A stretch of 64,000 nucleotides of DNA from JAODBQ01 sp047602055. GTDB lineage: Bacteria; Actinomycetota; Acidimicrobiia; Acidimicrobiales; Ilumatobacteraceae. The stretch lies in contig JASGIG010000001.1 in assembly GCA_047602055.1 (NCBI GenBank), positions 1,054,001-1,118,000 of the forward strand, in the 5' to 3' direction. Below, piece after piece: positions 33,599 to 40,815 of the stretch. The notes under the pieces were generated by a model. It was not told the origin of the DNA and did not search any database. It saw nothing but the letters and a program-made list of their open reading frames with translations. Position numbers and translations under genes: made by a program. Each line of letters begins with the position of its first letter. The stretch's first letter is position 1.

Positions 33599-33636
33599 GG
33601 GGCCCCGAAGTACCCGTGCTGCGGGTGCGACGCCGC

Positions 33637-33768
33637 TCAGGTGGTCTGGCCGTGGGACCCGCGCACGTACAGGGTGGTGGTCATCGTCGGTGTGAAGCCG
33701 AGGTCCTGGTAGAGGCGGGCCGATGCCGGGTTGTCGTTCTCGTAGTCGATCTTCAGCCGTGACGTTTC
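33637..33768 (-). pseudogene. GNAT acetyltransferase C-terminal fragment
   Basis: ETSRLKIDYENDNPASARLY followed by QDLGFTPTMTTTLYVRGSHG is the C-terminal end of a GNAT enzyme (the N-P-A-S-A-x-x-L-Y-x-x-L-G-F signature). No upstream acetyl-CoA-binding part is present: the frame runs directly into the cyclophilin gene end. A relic. Confidence 0.6.
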
Positions 33769-33797
33769 TCGTCGGGCATGCGGCCAACCGTTTCGGC

Positions 33798-34679
33798 TCA
33801 GCTCTCCTGGATCGTGATGCTGGTGACGGTGACGGTGCGGGTCGGGGTCTGGCCGTCGTCGCCGCCGGCGAGGGCGAGGATCGCTTTGACGACGTCGAGG
33901 CCCTCGGTGACGTGGCCGAACGTGACGTAGGTGCCCTGGGCGTCGAGGTTGGAGGCGTTCGGGCCGCCGACGAAGAACCACTGGGCACCGGCGCTGTCGG
34001 GCGACGACGTGCGGGCCATCACCAGGTCGCCCTCGCTGTACGTGAACCCGTTCTTCTCGTCGGGGATCGTGTAGCCGGGCGTGTCCGAGTTGGTCTTCCC
34101 GCCGCCCTGGATGATGTCGATGCTCGGGTCGGCGCGGAAGATCAGGCTGCCGTCGTAGTAGTGGAAGTTGGCCAGCGACACGAAGTTGTTGACGGTGCCT
34201 GGCACGTTCGCCGTGTCGAGCGCGACGACGATCTTGCCCTCGGACGTGTCGAACGTGGCCGTGTACGTCTTGGACGGGTCGATGCACTGCTTGAACGCCT
34301 GGGTGAACGTCGACTGCTTGATCGACGTCCCGTCCATCGCCGGGCAGCCGCCCTTGCCGTAGGTGAACGGCTCCAGGGCGACCGTCGTCGTGCTCTCTTC
34401 GACGGTGGTCGTCGTCTCGCCGGCGATCGTGGTGGTCGCGTTCGGGTCGAGCGTCGTGGTCGTCTCGACGACGGTCGTCGGCACGCTGGCGACGGTGTCG
34501 GACTTGTCGTCGTCACCGCTGAGCTGGGCGACGAGGAACATCAGCCCGACCGCCAGGATCACGATGATGCCGATGCGCAGGCCCCACTTCCTGCTCTTGT
34601 CCTTCTTCGCCTCCCGGGCCAGCTCCTCCAATCGCTGCTGACGGTTGGCGCGCTGGCGGTCTCGTTTGGCGGTGCCCAC
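33798..34679 (-). CDS. Membrane-anchored cyclophilin (peptidyl-prolyl isomerase)
   Basis: 293 residues from ATG 34679. A basic N-terminus, one membrane helix (WGLRIGIIVILAVGLMFLVA), a Thr/Val-rich stalk, then a cyclophilin domain: VPGTVNNFVSLANFHYYDGS, FRADPSIDIIQGGGK, LVMARTSSPDSAGAQWFFVG, YVTFGHVTEGLDVV. It should speed proline isomerisation in exported proteins. A Cys pair in the stalk region (GGCPAM, QCIDPS) may form a disulfide. Confidence 0.92.
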   Translation of the reverse strand: MGTAKRDRQRANRQQRLEELAREAKKDKSRKWGLRIGIIVILAVGLMFLVAQLSGDDDKSDTVASVPTTVVETTTTLDPNATTTIAGETTTTVEESTTTVALEPFTYGKGGCPAMDGTSIKQSTFTQAFKQCIDPSKTYTATFDTSEGKIVVALDTANVPGTVNNFVSLANFHYYDGSLIFRADPSIDIIQGGGKTNSDTPGYTIPDEKNGFTYSEGDLVMARTSSPDSAGAQWFFVGGPNASNLDAQGTYVTFGHVTEGLDVVKAILALAGGDDGQTPTRTVTVTSITIQES

Positions 34680-34732
34680 GAGGGCGCAAGGCTAGAGGGG
34701 AAACACCGCGGGCGACCCTCGCCTCGGATGTC

Positions 34733-35245
34733 TCAGTCGAGACCCTGATCCTCGCCGGACTTGGCGATGAGGTAGCCGATGGCCCGCTCGGTGCGCGGGT
34801 AGACGGCAACCGCATCCCAGAACGCCTGGTCGTGGCCGGGGTGGGTGAGGTGGGCCATCTCGTGGACGAGCACGTAGTCGACCACCCAGTCCGGGAACGC
34901 GGCGATGCGCGTCGACACCCGGATGGTCGACGTCGCCGGCGTGCACGACGCCCAGCGGCTGTGCATGTCGTCGCTCCAGCGGATCTCGCGCGCCGCGGGC
35001 AGGCCGAGCGTGCGGTGCAGGTGGCGCATCCGCCCGCGCAGGTCGATCCGCTCGGTCGACATCTTGCGGCGGAACCGTGCGGTCATCTCGGCGACGGCCC
35101 GCTGCTCGTCGGTGGCGCCCATCCACGACGGGACGGTGACGCGCAGCACGCCGTCGGCCAAGCGCCCGGCGTAGCTCTTCGTCCGCCGCTTCGAGCGGAC
35201 GACCTCGACGCGGAACGGCAGGTCGCTGTCGGCGAGATCCGTCAC
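34733..35245 (-). CDS. YgjP/M48-like metallopeptidase (DUF45)
   Basis: 170 residues. RSKRRTKSYAGRLADGVLRV and the zinc motif VLVHEMAHLTHPGHDQAFW (HExxH plus a downstream His) are those of the YgjP-like DUF45 family. SDDMHSRWASC (R-W-x-S-C) is also a family hallmark. Substrate unknown. It overlaps the next gene upstream by 4 bases (35242-35245). Confidence 0.88.
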   Translation of the reverse strand: MTDLADSDLPFRVEVVRSKRRTKSYAGRLADGVLRVTVPSWMGATDEQRAVAEMTARFRRKMSTERIDLRGRMRHLHRTLGLPAAREIRWSDDMHSRWASCTPATSTIRVSTRIAAFPDWVVDYVLVHEMAHLTHPGHDQAFWDAVAVYPRTERAIGYLIAKSGEDQGLD

Positions 35246-35835
35246 AGCGAGTCAGGCGCGGGCTGATCCGGGGTGACGAGCTCGACGTCGTCGCCGAGGA
35301 CGATCCGCTCTCGGTCGACGATCAGCCACAGGCCACCGAGGTTCGGGAAGCGCTCCCCGAACTCGCCGCCGAGCGCCCGGCGCACGGTGCGCAGCAGCCC
35401 GGCGTGGGTGACGACGAGCACCTCGCCGCCGTCGACCGCCGCGGCGATGTCGACGAACGCGGCGATCGCCCGGGCGGCGACGAGATCGAGGTCCTCCGCG
35501 CCCTCGGGGCGCAGCCCCGCACCGATGTGGCCCGGCCAGCGTGCCTCGATCTCGTCGAACGTCAGACCCTCCCACGGCCCGACGTCGGTCTCGACCAGCC
35601 GGTCGTCGACCAGCACCGGCCCGATGCCGACGACCGCGGCGATGATCGCCGCCGTCTCCGCTGCCCGCCGCAGCGGGCTCGCGAAGATTCCGTCGAACGC
35701 ACCCAGCTGTTCGGCGGCGAGCAGGGCCTGGCGGCGGCCGACGTCGTTGAGGTCGGTGTCGGCCCGGCCCTGCCAGCGCCGCGCCGCGTTCCACGTGGTC
35801 TCGCCGTGGCGCAGGGCGAGGATCCGGGTCGGCAT
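35242..35835 (-). CDS. Histidine phosphatase superfamily protein
   Basis: 197 residues. LRHGETTWNAARRWQGRADT is the RHG catalytic motif; SPLRRAAETAAII and VVTHAGLLRTV supply the second Arg and His. It is a phosphoglycerate-mutase-like phosphatase (CobC/GpmB type); substrate unclear. It overlaps the metallopeptidase gene by ATGA-like coupling. Confidence 0.9.
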   Translation of the reverse strand: MPTRILALRHGETTWNAARRWQGRADTDLNDVGRRQALLAAEQLGAFDGIFASPLRRAAETAAIIAAVVGIGPVLVDDRLVETDVGPWEGLTFDEIEARWPGHIGAGLRPEGAEDLDLVAARAIAAFVDIAAAVDGGEVLVVTHAGLLRTVRRALGGEFGERFPNLGGLWLIVDRERIVLGDDVELVTPDQPAPDSL

Positions 35836-35922
35836 CCGCCGGAGGGTAGCGGCGCGTCCGTCGCGCCGGAAGGGACGGTGCGCGCGCGCCCGGCGAGCGT
35901 CAGCGAAGCCACGTCAGGGCCG

Positions 35923-35928
35923 TACGCT
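35923..35928 (+). promoter_or_regulatory. -10 box TACGCT, leaderless start
   Basis: TACGCT ends 6 bases before GTG 35935. Confidence 0.5.
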
Positions 35929-35934
35929 GGCGCC

Positions 35935-36171
35935 GTGCCCACGCTGCGCCTGTTCGCCTCCGCACGTGAGGCCGCCGGCACCGGCCGGGCGACGGTCGCC
36001 GGGGCGACGGTCGGCGAAGTGCTCACCGCGGCGGTCGCGGCCTACGGCGGACACTTCGCCGACGTGCTCGGCACCTGCAAGATCTGGGTCAACGGCGACG
36101 ACGCCGACGTGGCGACACCCGTCGGCGACGCCGACGAGGTCGCGGTGCTCCCACCGGTGAGCGGAGGCTGA
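35935..36171 (+). CDS. MoaD/ThiS-like sulfur carrier protein
   Basis: 78 residues from GTG 35935: VPTLRLFASAREAAGTGRAT, GDADEVAVLPPVSGG. The beta-grasp pattern and the C-terminal Gly-Gly needed for thiocarboxylation are present. It could donate sulfur for molybdopterin or a related pathway. No other Moco gene is nearby, so the partner is unknown. The XRE gene starts 1 base later. Confidence 0.85.
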   Translation: MPTLRLFASAREAAGTGRATVAGATVGEVLTAAVAAYGGHFADVLGTCKIWVNGDDADVATPVGDADEVAVLPPVSGG

Positions 36172-36172
36172 C

Positions 36173-36535
36173 GTGGTCGACGTTCGCGACGAGCTGGACA
36201 AGCGCCTCGCCGAGCTGGGCGAGTTCATCAAGTCCCAGCGGGAGATGGGCAAGATCAGCATGCGCCGCCTCGCCGATCAGGCCGGCGTCAGCAACCCGTA
36301 CCTGTCGCAGATCGAGCGCGGCCTGCGCAAGCCGTCGGCCGAGATCCTCAGCCAGATCGCCGCCGCCCTGCAGATCAGCGCCGAGTCGCTGTACGAGCGC
36401 GCCGGGCTGATCGACCCCGAGGGCACGCCGCGCGGTGGCGTCCGCGATGCCGTCTCCAACGACCCGAAGCTCACCCCCGAGCAGCGTGTCGCCCTGCTCA
36501 ACGTCTACGAGAGCTTCCTCGCCGCGAACGGCTGA
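36173..36535 (+). CDS. XRE-family transcriptional regulator
   Basis: 120 residues from GTG 36173. Helix-turn-helix: KISMRRLADQAGVSNPYLSQ followed by IERGLRKPSAEILSQIAAAL. A single HTH_3 domain and a short C-terminal helical part (PEQRVALLNVYESFLAANG). It follows the MoaD-like gene by 1 base, so the two are co-transcribed. Target unknown. In actinobacteria such small regulators are frequently found next to mshA. Confidence 0.9.
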   Translation: MVDVRDELDKRLAELGEFIKSQREMGKISMRRLADQAGVSNPYLSQIERGLRKPSAEILSQIAAALQISAESLYERAGLIDPEGTPRGGVRDAVSNDPKLTPEQRVALLNVYESFLAANG

Positions 36536-36613
36536 GCGACCGCCAGGGAGCCCGATGCCGATGGGGCAGGTGCCGAAGGCGCCGTGGGGGCGCAGCCCCC
36601 GGTGGCGACGGGT
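36536..36613 (+). repeat. GCGACCGCCAGGGAG element, copy 4
   Basis: Begins directly after the XRE stop codon: GCGACCGCCAGGGAG (36536-36550), GATGGGGCAGG, GGGGGCGCAGCCCCCGGTGG. Almost the same as the segment read in meaA's 5' end. It lies 58 bases before mshA. Confidence 0.7.
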
Positions 36614-36653
36614 AACGCTTTTGCCGACCAGCGGGGTCGGGAATCGCCGTGGG

Positions 36654-36659
36654 TAGGCT
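36654..36659 (+). promoter_or_regulatory. -10 box TAGGCT before mshA
   Basis: TAGGCT ends 11 bases before GTG 36671; the short leader has no clear ribosome site. Confidence 0.35.
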
Positions 36660-36670
36660 TGCGACTCGCT

Positions 36671-37885
36671 GTGCAACGGGTGGCTGTCCTCTCCCTCCAC
36701 ACGTCGCCACTGCTGCAACCGGGGTCCGGCGACAGCGGGGGGATGAACGTGTACGTCCGTGAGCTCGTCTCCGCGCTGGCCCAGGCCGGCCTGCAGTGCA
36801 CGACCTACACCCGCGCCGATCGCCCCGGGCTCCCCGAGGTCGTCCAGATCGAGCCCGGCCACCAGGTCGTCCACGTGCCTGCCGGCCCGTTCGATCTGGC
36901 CAAGGAGCAGCTGCCCGGCGTGCTCGACGAGTTCGGCGACCGGGTGATCGAGCACCTGCGCGGCGACTTCCCGGCCGACGTCGTCCACGCCAACTACTGG
37001 TTGAGCGGCGTCGTCGCCCACCGGGTCAAGCACGAGCTCGACGTGCCGTTCGTCAGCACGTTCCACACCCTCGCCAAGGTCAAGGCCGAGGGCGGCGACC
37101 TCGAACCCCTGTGGCGCGAGCGCGCCGAGCACGAGATCATCAGCTGCGCCGACGCGATCTGCGTCAGCTGCTCGGAGGAGGAGCGCCAGTTCCGCCGCCT
37201 GTACGGCGACCCGCGCGGCCGCATCGAGGTCGTCGCCCCGGGCGTCGAGCATGCGTTCTTCGCACCTGGCGACCGCAGCGGGGCGCGCGACGCGTTGGAG
37301 CTGCCCGGCGACGTCCCCTTGCTGCTGTTCGTCGGGCGGATCCAGCCGCTGAAGGGTCCCGACGTCGCCGTGCGCGCCCTGGCGGCGCTCGGCCGGCGCG
37401 ACGCGCTGCTGGTGATCGTCGGCGGGGCCAGCGGGGTCGACGGTGACGCCGAGGTCGCCAAGCTGGACGTGCTGATCGACGAGCTCGACGTGCGCGACCA
37501 GGTGCGCTTCGTGCCGCCGCAGCCGCACCACACGCTGAGCACGTACTACCGGGCGGCCGACGTCGTGCTCGTCCCCAGCCGTAGCGAGAGCTTCGGCCTC
37601 GTCGCCCTGGAGGCGTCGGCGTGCGGGATCCCCGTCGTCGCCAGCGGCGTCGGCGGGCTGCTGACGCTGGTCGGCGACGGCGACAACGGCTACCTCGTGC
37701 CCGACCGCGACCCGGACGTGTTCGCCGATCGCATCGGCCGGATCCTCGACGACCCGTCGCTGGCGAGCGCGCTCGGCGACCGTGGCGCGGGCCGGGCGCG
37801 CAGCTACACGTGGGCGCTCGCCGCCGCCCGCCTGCGCCGCGTCTACGCCGACCTTGCCGTGCGCGAGCTGGTCGCCTGCGCGTGA
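36671..37885 (+). CDS. mshA: D-inositol-3-phosphate glycosyltransferase (mycothiol synthesis)
   Basis: 404 residues from GTG 36671 (VQRVAVLSLHTSPLLQPGSG). GT4 family: GDSGGMNVYVRELVSALAQA (nucleotide-sugar loop), VVHANYWLSGVVAHRVKHEL, FVSTFHTLAKVKAEGG, LLLFVGRIQPLKGPDVAVRA and the EX7E motif SRSESFGLVALEASACGIPV. It joins GlcNAc to inositol-3-phosphate, the first mycothiol step, which marks the host as an actinobacterium. The following YbjN gene is the same neighbour as in mycobacteria. Confidence 0.94.
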   Translation: MQRVAVLSLHTSPLLQPGSGDSGGMNVYVRELVSALAQAGLQCTTYTRADRPGLPEVVQIEPGHQVVHVPAGPFDLAKEQLPGVLDEFGDRVIEHLRGDFPADVVHANYWLSGVVAHRVKHELDVPFVSTFHTLAKVKAEGGDLEPLWRERAEHEIISCADAICVSCSEEERQFRRLYGDPRGRIEVVAPGVEHAFFAPGDRSGARDALELPGDVPLLLFVGRIQPLKGPDVAVRALAALGRRDALLVIVGGASGVDGDAEVAKLDVLIDELDVRDQVRFVPPQPHHTLSTYYRAADVVLVPSRSESFGLVALEASACGIPVVASGVGGLLTLVGDGDNGYLVPDRDPDVFADRIGRILDDPSLASALGDRGAGRARSYTWALAAARLRRVYADLAVRELVACA

Positions 37886-37892
37886 GCGTCTC

Positions 37893-38354
37893 GTGAGCGA
37901 TCTGCACGATGCCGGTGAGCTGGCGTGGTTCGAGGAGCAGATCTCGGCGTGGCTGGCCAACTTCGCCGCCGACAACCCGGTGGTCGAGGCGATCGACCGA
38001 GGCGACGGAGACGGCGAGCCGCGCTGGTACGTGCGCATGGCCGGCGAGGAGAAGGACCACATCACCATCTGGCTGACCCTTGGCCAGCGCACGTTGCGCT
38101 ACGAGGCGTACGTGATGCCGGCGCCGGAGGAGAACCACGCCGCGGTGTACGAGATGGCGTTGCGGCGCAACGAGAAGCTCGTCGGCGCGGACTTCGCGAT
38201 CGGCATCGAGGACGCCCTGTTCCTCCGTGGCGAACTGCCCCTGTCGGCGTTGAACGAGGCCGAGCTGGACCGCGTCGTCGGCTCGGTCTACGCCTACGTC
38301 GAGCGGTGCTTCCGCGGCCTGCTGCGCCTCGGCTTCGCGTCAAGGTTCTCCTGA
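37893..38354 (+). CDS. YbjN-domain protein
   Basis: 153 residues from GTG 37893. WFEEQISAWLANFAADNPVV, RWYVRMAGEEKDHITIWLTL and DFAIGIEDALFLRGELPLSA fit the YbjN (type III secretion chaperone-like) fold. It follows mshA by 7 bases and is conserved in that position in mycobacteria; exact role unknown. Confidence 0.85.
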   Translation: MSDLHDAGELAWFEEQISAWLANFAADNPVVEAIDRGDGDGEPRWYVRMAGEEKDHITIWLTLGQRTLRYEAYVMPAPEENHAAVYEMALRRNEKLVGADFAIGIEDALFLRGELPLSALNEAELDRVVGSVYAYVERCFRGLLRLGFASRFS

Positions 38355-38548
38355 GGTCTGCTGCCGGCACGGCCGGTTCGGGTCGTGTCAGCTCTTGCCG
38401 GGTGACCCGGCGGCGGCGATCGCGACCGCGCAGTGGCTCAGCGAGGCTGGAGTTGTTGCCGCTCGGGGCGGTTCGGGGTCGACAGTGCGGATGACCGGGT
38501 GCGCGGCAACTTCGGGGAAGGTCGGGGTCGCGCTCCCGGTCGTCGGGT

Positions 38549-38554
38549 TACGTT
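38549..38554 (+). promoter_or_regulatory. -10 box TACGTT, leaderless start
   Basis: TACGTT ends 6 bases before GTG 38561. Confidence 0.5.
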
Positions 38555-38560
38555 GCTGGC

Positions 38561-39355
38561 GTGAGTGAACGTCGGTTGATGGTGATGGGCGGCGGCAACA
38601 TGGGCGCGGCGCTGGTCGGCGGGTTGCTCGCCGCCGGCTGGGCGACGCCGGGTGAGCTGGCCGTGGTCGAGGTCGTCGGTGGCCGGCGGGCCGAGCTGGC
38701 CGATCTGTTCCCCGACGTCGAGATGGTCGCCGAGGCGGTTCCGGCCGCGGCGGCGCTGATCGCGGTGAAGCCGGGTGACGTGCCCGCCGCCGTCACGTCG
38801 GCCGTCGCCGCCGGCGCCCGGCGGATCCTGTCGATCGCCGCCGGCGTGCGCGTCGACGTGTTGGAGGCCGCGGCCGGGGTGAGCGTCGCCGTCGTGCGGG
38901 CGATGCCGAACACACCCGCGCTGGTCGGCCAGGGCGCGGCGGCGATCTGCGGGGGCTCGTCGGCCACCGACGCCGATCTCGACTGGGCCGCGTCGATCCT
39001 CGAGTCGGTCGGCACGGTCGTGCGCGTGCCCGAGTCGCAGCTCGATGCCGTCACCGGCCTGGCCGGCAGCGGGCCGGCCTACCTGTTCCTCGTCGCCGAG
39101 GCGCTGACCGAGGCCGGCGTCCTCGCCGGTCTGGCTCGCCCCGTCGCCGAGGCGCTGGTCCGCCAGCTGCTCGTCGGATCGGCGGCGCTGCTCGCCGAGC
39201 GCGGTGACGCCGCCGCGCTGCGGGCGATGGTCACGTCGCCGGGTGGTACGACGGCCGCCGGCCTGCGCGCCCTCGAGGACCGCGCGATCCGCGCCGCGTT
39301 CATCGACGCGGTGATGGCCGCCACGTTGCGCAGTCGTGAGCTGGGCGGTTCGTGA
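38561..39355 (+). CDS. proC: Pyrroline-5-carboxylate reductase
   Basis: 264 residues from GTG 38561. NADPH site MGGGNMGAALVGGLLAAGWA; VAVVRAMPNTPALVGQGAAA; the ProC signature AVTGLAGSGPAYLFLVAEAL and VTSPGGTTAAGLRALED near the C-terminus. It makes proline from pyrroline-5-carboxylate. Confidence 0.94.
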   Translation: MSERRLMVMGGGNMGAALVGGLLAAGWATPGELAVVEVVGGRRAELADLFPDVEMVAEAVPAAAALIAVKPGDVPAAVTSAVAAGARRILSIAAGVRVDVLEAAAGVSVAVVRAMPNTPALVGQGAAAICGGSSATDADLDWAASILESVGTVVRVPESQLDAVTGLAGSGPAYLFLVAEALTEAGVLAGLARPVAEALVRQLLVGSAALLAERGDAAALRAMVTSPGGTTAAGLRALEDRAIRAAFIDAVMAATLRSRELGGS

Positions 39356-39510
39356 CCGTCCGTCACCATCTGGTGAACTCCTCACGAAAATTTCCGGACG
39401 TGACCCTTTTCTCACCGTTGTACCCGCGCGTAGTGTTCACGAGATCGACGAGTGCGCGGCTGCGTTGCTCGCCCACAGGTGTCGCGCCCGGTTCGGGCAG
39501 CGCCGAAGAA

Positions 39511-39551
39511 GGCCGGTGCCATCGGGGGGTTGGCACCGGCCCTCTCCGTTT
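39511..39551 (+). terminator. Strong intrinsic terminator
   Basis: Perfect 10-bp stem GGCCGGTGCC (39511-39520) with GGCACCGGCC (39532-39541), an 11-base G-rich loop, then CTCTCCGTTTTG. The clearest Rho-independent terminator in the window, placed 156 bases after proC, so it closes either a long proC 3' UTR or a separate small transcript. Confidence 0.8.
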
Positions 39552-39575
39552 TGGGGTTTCGACCGCGCTCGACCG

Positions 39576-39600
39576 CTCTCGTTCGGTCGAGCTTCTCGGA
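39576..39600 (-). repeat. GAAGCTCGACCGA repeat, copy 2 (reverse)
   Basis: Plus strand reads CTCTCGTTCGGTCGAGCTTC followed by TCGGAGCGGCCG, the reverse complement of the copy at 9583-9606. Confidence 0.45.
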
Positions 39601-39626
39601 GCGGCCGTCGGCCGCGACGCCCCGGG

Positions 39627-39632
39627 TAGCGT
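39627..39632 (+). promoter_or_regulatory. -10 box TAGCGT, leaderless start
   Basis: TAGCGT ends 7 bases before ATG 39640. Confidence 0.5.
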
Positions 39633-39639
39633 CGCCTGA

Positions 39640-40521
39640 ATGGGGCGGCGGTACGACACGGTTTCGTTCCTGACGGATTGGGGGGTGACCGACGAGTTCG
39701 TCGGCGTCGTCAAGGCGGTCCTGCGTGATCTCGCCCCGCACGCGTCGGTGATCGACCTCACCCACCACATCCGCCCGTTCGACGTGCGCGCCGGCAGCCT
39801 GGCGCTGGCCAGGTCGATCTCGTACCTGCCGAGCGGCATCGTGCTCGCCGTCGTCGACCCGGGCGTCGGCAGCGATCGCCGGGCGTTGGCCATCGAGGTC
39901 GCCGGCGGCGACGGCGTGCTCGTCGGTCCGGACAACGGCCTGCTCGCCCCCGCCGTCGCCATCGCCGGGGGCGCCGAGCGCGCCGTGCAGCTCGACAACC
40001 CGGGCATCTGGCTCGACGCTCCGGGGGCGACGTTCGCCGGCCGTGACGTCTTCGCTCCGGCCGTCGCCCATCTGTGCAACGGCGGCGAGCTGGCCGACCT
40101 CGGCAGCGAGGTCGACCCGCACCTGCTCGTGCCCGGGATGGTCCCGCTGCCCAAGGCCGAGGGCGACGCGCTGCACGCCGACGTGCTGTGGGTCGACCAC
40201 TTCGGCAACTGCCAGCTGAACGTCGGCCCCGACGAGCTCGACGGCTGGGGGCCGAAGGTCCGCGTCGAGGTCGGTGACGACGTGCGCATCGCCACCCGGG
40301 AGTCGAGCTTCGCCGGCACCGGCATCTCGCTCGGGCTCGTGCCGGACTCGACCGGGATGCTCGCCCTCGTGCTCGACCGCCGCTCGGCATCCGAGGAGCT
40401 GCGCCTGCTGGCCGGCGATCAGATCGTCCTGCGCCCCCTCGACGAGGGCGACGCCGGCCCGATCGTCGTCCGCCCGGTCGTCGCCGCCGTCAGCCTGGGT
40501 CGTTCGCGCCCCGCTGGGTAG
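39640..40521 (+). CDS. S-adenosylmethionine hydroxide adenosyltransferase (DUF62)
   Basis: 293 residues. SFLTDWGVTDEFVGVVKAVL, IDLTHHIRPFDVRAGSLALA, VLAVVDPGVGSDRRALAIEV and VGPDNGLLAPAV are DUF62 motifs, and VLWVDHFGNCQLNV begins its C-terminal domain. These enzymes hydrolyse SAM to adenosine and methionine (relatives are fluorinases and chlorinases); the binding residues of the halide enzymes are not the ones seen here. Confidence 0.92.
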   Translation: MGRRYDTVSFLTDWGVTDEFVGVVKAVLRDLAPHASVIDLTHHIRPFDVRAGSLALARSISYLPSGIVLAVVDPGVGSDRRALAIEVAGGDGVLVGPDNGLLAPAVAIAGGAERAVQLDNPGIWLDAPGATFAGRDVFAPAVAHLCNGGELADLGSEVDPHLLVPGMVPLPKAEGDALHADVLWVDHFGNCQLNVGPDELDGWGPKVRVEVGDDVRIATRESSFAGTGISLGLVPDSTGMLALVLDRRSASEELRLLAGDQIVLRPLDEGDAGPIVVRPVVAAVSLGRSRPAG

Positions 40522-40524
40522 CGT
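40519..40524 (+). promoter_or_regulatory. -10 box TAGCGT overlapping a stop codon
   Basis: The TAG stop of the DUF62 gene forms the first half of TAGCGT, which ends 7 bases before GTG 40532. Confidence 0.45.
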
Positions 40525-40531
40525 GGCGCCC

Positions 40532-40615
40532 GTGCGCCCGGCGACGACCCTCACCCTGGCCCTGCTCCTCGCGGCCATCCTGATCGCCGGTGTCGTCGCC
40601 CTGCTGCGCCTGTAA
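40532..40615 (+). CDS. 27-residue single-helix microprotein
   Basis: GTG 40532 opens MRPATTLTLALLLAAILIAG followed by VVALLRL and a TAA stop. The whole product is one membrane helix with a basic cap at each end. The leaderless promoter box at the normal spacing is the main support. No known family; it may be a small membrane regulator or a chance reading frame. Confidence 0.45.
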   Translation: MRPATTLTLALLLAAILIAGVVALLRL

Positions 40616-40616
40616 C

Positions 40617-40740
40617 GCTGGCTCGCTGCGCTCGCGTGCGGTGGGCTCCCTGGCGGTCGCGTCACCGCCGGTGCCCGGTCGCTTGCCTCGTGCGGACCCA
40701 AGCGGAACCGTCGTCGCTGCGCTCGCCGGCGCGCTGGGGC
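40617..40740. repeat. GCGACCGCCAGGGAG element, copy 5 (reverse)
   Basis: Plus strand core CTCCCTGGCGGTCGC at 40646-40660, flanked by GGCTCGCTGCGCTCG and CCTCGTGCGGACCCAAGCGG. Same order as copies 2 and 6. It fills most of the gap before the acyl-CoA ligase. Confidence 0.6.
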
Positions 40741-40815
40741 GGAGGGCTCATTCGCCGGTTACAGGCGGACCCGAGCCGCCTCGCTCGGTACGATCGCCCG
40801 CCGAGGGGGTCCCTT

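Noticed and set aside
36089..38092. Minus-strand 667-residue frame across mshA
   Set aside because: Pure shadow of XRE, mshA and YbjN genes; no motif.
39511..39541. 6C-type RNA (loop with six C on the minus strand)
   Set aside because: 6C RNAs have two C-rich hairpins; only one stem is present, and with a T-run on the plus strand it is better read as a terminator.
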